Shown here piece after piece: positions 5,875 through 7,546 of a stretch of DNA of 7,546 bases. The DNA is from Candidatus Anaerobutyricum stercoripullorum (lineage in GTDB: Bacteria > Bacillota > Clostridia > Lachnospirales > Lachnospiraceae), in the NCBI GenBank assembly GCA_019114885.1, contig DXEQ01000071.1, forward strand, positions 1 through 7,546, written 5' to 3'. Position numbers and translations under genes: made by a program. The notes beneath the pieces were generated by a model. The model ran no database searches. It was given only the letters and a program-made list of their open reading frames with translations, and was not told where the DNA came from. Position 1 is the stretch's first letter; each line of letters opens with the position of its first letter.

Positions 5875-5905
5875 AGTATAAAGGTGTACGCCGAGTGCAG
5901 GTCAA
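5875..5905 (-). promoter_or_regulatory. MerR-type promoter with 19-bp spacer
   Basis: On the minus strand TTGACC (5900-5905) and TATACT (5875-5880) are separated by 19 bp, the overlong spacing diagnostic of MerR-regulated promoters. The spacer contains an imperfect dyad, TGTAC-N5-GTGCA (5885-5899 on the plus strand). The promoter lies 37 bp upstream of the MerR-type start codon, which points to autoregulation. Confidence 0.8.
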
Positions 5906-5941
5906 GAGTTTTTCTGAAATTCTGGCAAAATATCAGCTCTT

Positions 5942-6970
5942 CTACCGGATTCTTTCCTGCAGCGTCTGATATATCTCCTCCGTGGACGCCTCGTCCTCCC
6001 CGTTGAGCACGACAATCCCTCCTTGCGTCTGCAGGACCACGCAGGCCGCGCAGTCATGAAATGTATACCGTATATAATCGCCGAAACGCTCATTATAGAA
6101 ATGTCCCATGGACATTTTCAGATTGCCAAATCCGTTGGTCCGCCGATCACTTTCTCCGTCCGATACGCCTTCCGGTTCATAGGTCACTGATTCGATATCC
6201 GCGTACTGTACCGTGTAATCACGCCAGCCGGACGCCTCAACAGTAAACTCATTTTCCTGAAAATGTATCGACATATCCCCTGAAAACAAAACCCAAACGA
6301 CAAAGACAACGGTCGCCGCGATAAACAGTACGGCGACAAGCGCTCCTTTTTTGGAAGATTGCATTCTCACAACTTCTCCGTTTTGAAGCTGCTTCCGGTA
6401 ATACAGCCAGGAATAAACGGTCGGCGCCAGTGCCGCTGCAAACACAGCCGCGACAAACAGCCCTGTGCCAGGACCGCTGAACGGAAAAAGCGCGCACAGC
6501 AGACATACGAATCCACAGCCCATCCATACCTTTCCCCCAAACCGATGGGTCGCATTCCAGTTGTCATCATTCTCCAGCGCCCACTTCACCTTAATGCCCA
6601 TGGTCCGGTTCCTCCGGATCTTCGGGAGAGAACTGCCCAGCACGATGAACATCAGGCCGAAACCGACATTCATAAAGTAAGGGGCCAGTGTGTAGCTCAC
6701 CTGTCCGCTCTTTACGAGCAGAATAAATGCACTCCCCGCCATGGATATTACCGGCATGATCCACAGCACCAGCTGCGTGATCTTCTTCTCCTGCGGTTTC
6801 TTCCGCCAGTCATAAAATGTAACAAGCAGACAGATCCAGTGAAGGACCAGGCATTGAAGCGGGAGATAATAAATGTGTTCCCCCAACAGAGCGGCAACAA
6901 CCTGCGGAAGCAGGATAATAACAGAGGAAAGAAACAGAGATAATTTATTTTCACTTAATATCTTCTTCAT
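5942..6970 (-). CDS. SdpI-like membrane protein with soluble C-terminal domain
   Basis: This 342-aa protein begins MKKILSENKLSLFLSS. The ATG at 6970 is preceded by AGGAGGG and an extended -10 promoter; the open frame continues upstream but without a start signal and across that promoter. About seven membrane helices are visible (roughly 11-29, 35-53, 66-86, 94-114, 147-163, 168-190, 209-230). The SdpI signature lies at 121-147: NRTMGIKVKWALENDDNW and then THRFGGK. Bacillus SdpI (about 207 aa) gives immunity to the SdpC toxin and relays its signal; many relatives have unknown roles. The extra domain (232-342), with TNGFGNLKMSMGHFYNERFG and a late TLQERIR, resembles a bacterial PH-like domain on SdpI relatives. 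It ends 37 bp before the MerR-type promoter with no terminator, so readthrough into that gene is likely. Confidence 0.85.
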   Translation of the reverse strand: MKKILSENKLSLFLSSVIILLPQVVAALLGEHIYYLPLQCLVLHWICLLVTFYDWRKKPQEKKITQLVLWIMPVISMAGSAFILLVKSGQVSYTLAPYFMNVGFGLMFIVLGSSLPKIRRNRTMGIKVKWALENDDNWNATHRFGGKVWMGCGFVCLLCALFPFSGPGTGLFVAAVFAAALAPTVYSWLYYRKQLQNGEVVRMQSSKKGALVAVLFIAATVVFVVWVLFSGDMSIHFQENEFTVEASGWRDYTVQYADIESVTYEPEGVSDGESDRRTNGFGNLKMSMGHFYNERFGDYIRYTFHDCAACVVLQTQGGIVVLNGEDEASTEEIYQTLQERIR

Positions 6971-7005
6971 GATACATTTCCCTCCTGATCGTAATTTTTG
7001 TTTTA

Positions 7006-7034
7006 AGTATAGCACAGTGCCATATTGATGGCCA
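7006..7034 (-). promoter_or_regulatory. Promoter of the SdpI-like gene (extended -10)
   Basis: TGC-TATACT (7006-7014, minus strand) is an extended -10. TGGCCA (7029-7034) is a partial -35 at 17 bp. It sits about 36 nt before the ATG at 6970, with AGGAGGG at 6980-6986 between. This fixes the start well downstream of the longest open frame. Confidence 0.6.
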
Positions 7035-7074
7035 TAAAAATAAAAGGATACGGACGTCATTACAGGAGGGCTTA

Positions 7075-7114
7075 TAAAAAACAACAAGCACCCGGCACTT
7101 TCATGCCTGGTGCT
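7075..7114 (-). terminator. Intrinsic terminator of the 69-aa RHH-like gene
   Basis: On the minus strand AGCACCAGGCA (7114-7104) pairs with TGCCGGGTGCT (7097-7087) with one mismatch, around a 6-nt loop. A T-rich tract with six consecutive T follows. It starts five nucleotides after the stop codon at 7120. Confidence 0.8.
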
Positions 7115-7119
7115 CTCTC

Positions 7120-7329
7120 TCATTCATTATCTGTTTTGTTTATTTCTTCAATAAATTCATTCATCATCTTCATCAACTGACCCGCCTGACTGACGCCCGC
7201 CTTATTGCAGGCTTCGGCAAAGGCTTCAACTGTTTCACGCTTCATCTTGTAGCTTTTGGATATCCAGCCTGCCTTCGCTTCGTATTTTCGCGCAGCAATG
7301 GACTGTTTGGAAGGATTACCAATTGGCAT
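7120..7329 (-). CDS. Small RHH-like protein
   Basis: This 69-aa basic protein begins MPIGNPSKQSIAARKYEAKA. The second half has the RHH layout: strand ISKSYKMKRE (23-32), helix TVEAFAEACNKAG (33-45), turn VSQ, helix AGQLMKMMNEFIEEI (49-63). I recall similar small proteins starting with xIGNPxKQ in Clostridia, often among mobile-element genes, but this is from memory. AAGGA sits five nucleotides before the ATG. It is followed by its own terminator. The upstream leader carries a mini-ORF and an inverted repeat. It may be a DNA-binding regulator; its target is unknown. Confidence 0.65.
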   Translation of the reverse strand: MPIGNPSKQSIAARKYEAKAGWISKSYKMKRETVEAFAEACNKAGVSQAGQLMKMMNEFIEEINKTDNE

Positions 7330-7422
7330 GATTATCCTTCCATTTCAAGAACAAAAATATAGATAACTTTGTTATGCCAATAGCAATGAAAAATATTCCC
7401 AGTTTAAACAACATACATTACG

Positions 7423-7500
7423 CAGATGAGCAGCAACTGTGCTAGATTTCGAACGTTTTCTTTTGTTTACTATGCTTGCTCATCTGTATCTCACCTCCTT
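7423..7500 (-). promoter_or_regulatory. Leader mini-ORF with perfect RBS and inverted repeat
   Basis: AAGGAGGTGA (7491-7500, minus strand) is a full match to the anti-Shine-Dalgarno. It stands seven nucleotides before an ATG at 7483 that opens a 13-codon frame, MSKHSKQKKTFEI, ending in TAG at 7442. A perfect 10-bp inverted repeat, CAGATGAGCA and TGCTCATCTG (arms 7477-7486 and 7423-7432), places the start codon in one arm. This looks like a leader peptide with an attenuation hairpin for the gene at 7329, or the stub of a gene broken by deletion. Confidence 0.4.
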
Positions 7501-7546
7501 ATGCATATATAATATCGCATCGTGTACAATAAATCGATACTATTCT
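7501..7546. other. AT-rich right edge
   Basis: This stretch is AT-rich and lies upstream of the mini-ORF. It contains TATTAT and TATATA strings that could be a minus-strand -10, but no -35 at proper spacing. Nothing more can be supported. Confidence 0.3.

Noticed and set aside
6359..6943. Plus-strand open frame of 194 codons
   Set aside because: It is antisense to the SdpI-like gene, with no RBS or recognisable domain.
7072..7086. GGAGGG followed by an AT-rich run near 7065-7085 on the plus strand, resembling a ribosome binding site
   Set aside because: No start codon follows at a usable distance, and the segment is the tail of a minus-strand terminator.
6971..7123. N-terminal extension of the SdpI-like frame up to 7123
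   Set aside because: It crosses an extended -10 promoter and a strong RBS, and the extra residues do not look like part of the family.
7387..7446. Plus-strand 19-codon frame starting at an ATG near 7387
   Set aside because: It has no RBS and lies antisense to the leader region.
1122..7486. The 8-mer CAGATGAG and its complement form inverted pairs at both 1122/1230 and 7423/7479, hinting at a shared element
   Set aside because: A further copy lies inside the transporter coding region at 4381, and no similarity extends beyond the core, so chance is the simpler explanation.

Overview
The window looks like chromosome from a gut-type Clostridia bacterium, most likely Lachnospiraceae. The reasons are strong AGGAGG-type ribosome binding sites, coding DNA of moderate GC with very AT-rich intergenic gaps, and protein families that I recognise mainly from that group. 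Nearly all genes lie on the minus strand; the exception is a small plus-strand cluster at 676-1110. No rRNA, tRNA, CRISPR array or complete insertion sequence was seen.

Left part (1-1290): the first 29 codons of a YbaK/ProX-type prolyl-tRNA deacylase run off the left edge. Next come a two-helix membrane protein (minus) and, divergently, a ribbon-helix-helix (RHH) regulator (plus). The RHH gene is followed by two very small ORFs that overlap head to tail (8-nt overlap, then a 4-nt ATGA overlap); the last would encode a 29-residue hydrophobic peptide. A 120-nt region bounded by a 10-bp inverted repeat and a two-way terminator closes this part.

Central part (1293-3183, minus): this is a tight apparent operon. 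It holds a 124-aa protein with an N-terminal FVTNSSSSSF motif, a radical SAM/SPASM enzyme starting 9 nt later with an unusual C-x7-C-x6-C cluster motif, and an XRE-type regulator. A 19-nt palindrome lies in the promoter region. This is the best candidate for an undescribed system: a SPASM maturase with an adjacent small protein that could be its substrate or partner, under local control.

Right part (3342-7329, minus): a sodium-dependent SNF-family transporter has a good sigma-A promoter whose leader begins with a terminator-like hairpin. Upstream of it lies a MerR-family regulator with a textbook 19-bp-spacer MerR promoter. Then come an SdpI-like membrane protein with a soluble C-terminal domain, and a 69-aa RHH-like protein with its own terminator. 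At the right edge, a perfect Shine-Dalgarno precedes a 13-codon mini-ORF whose start codon sits in one arm of a 10-bp inverted repeat, which suggests a leader peptide or a gene remnant.
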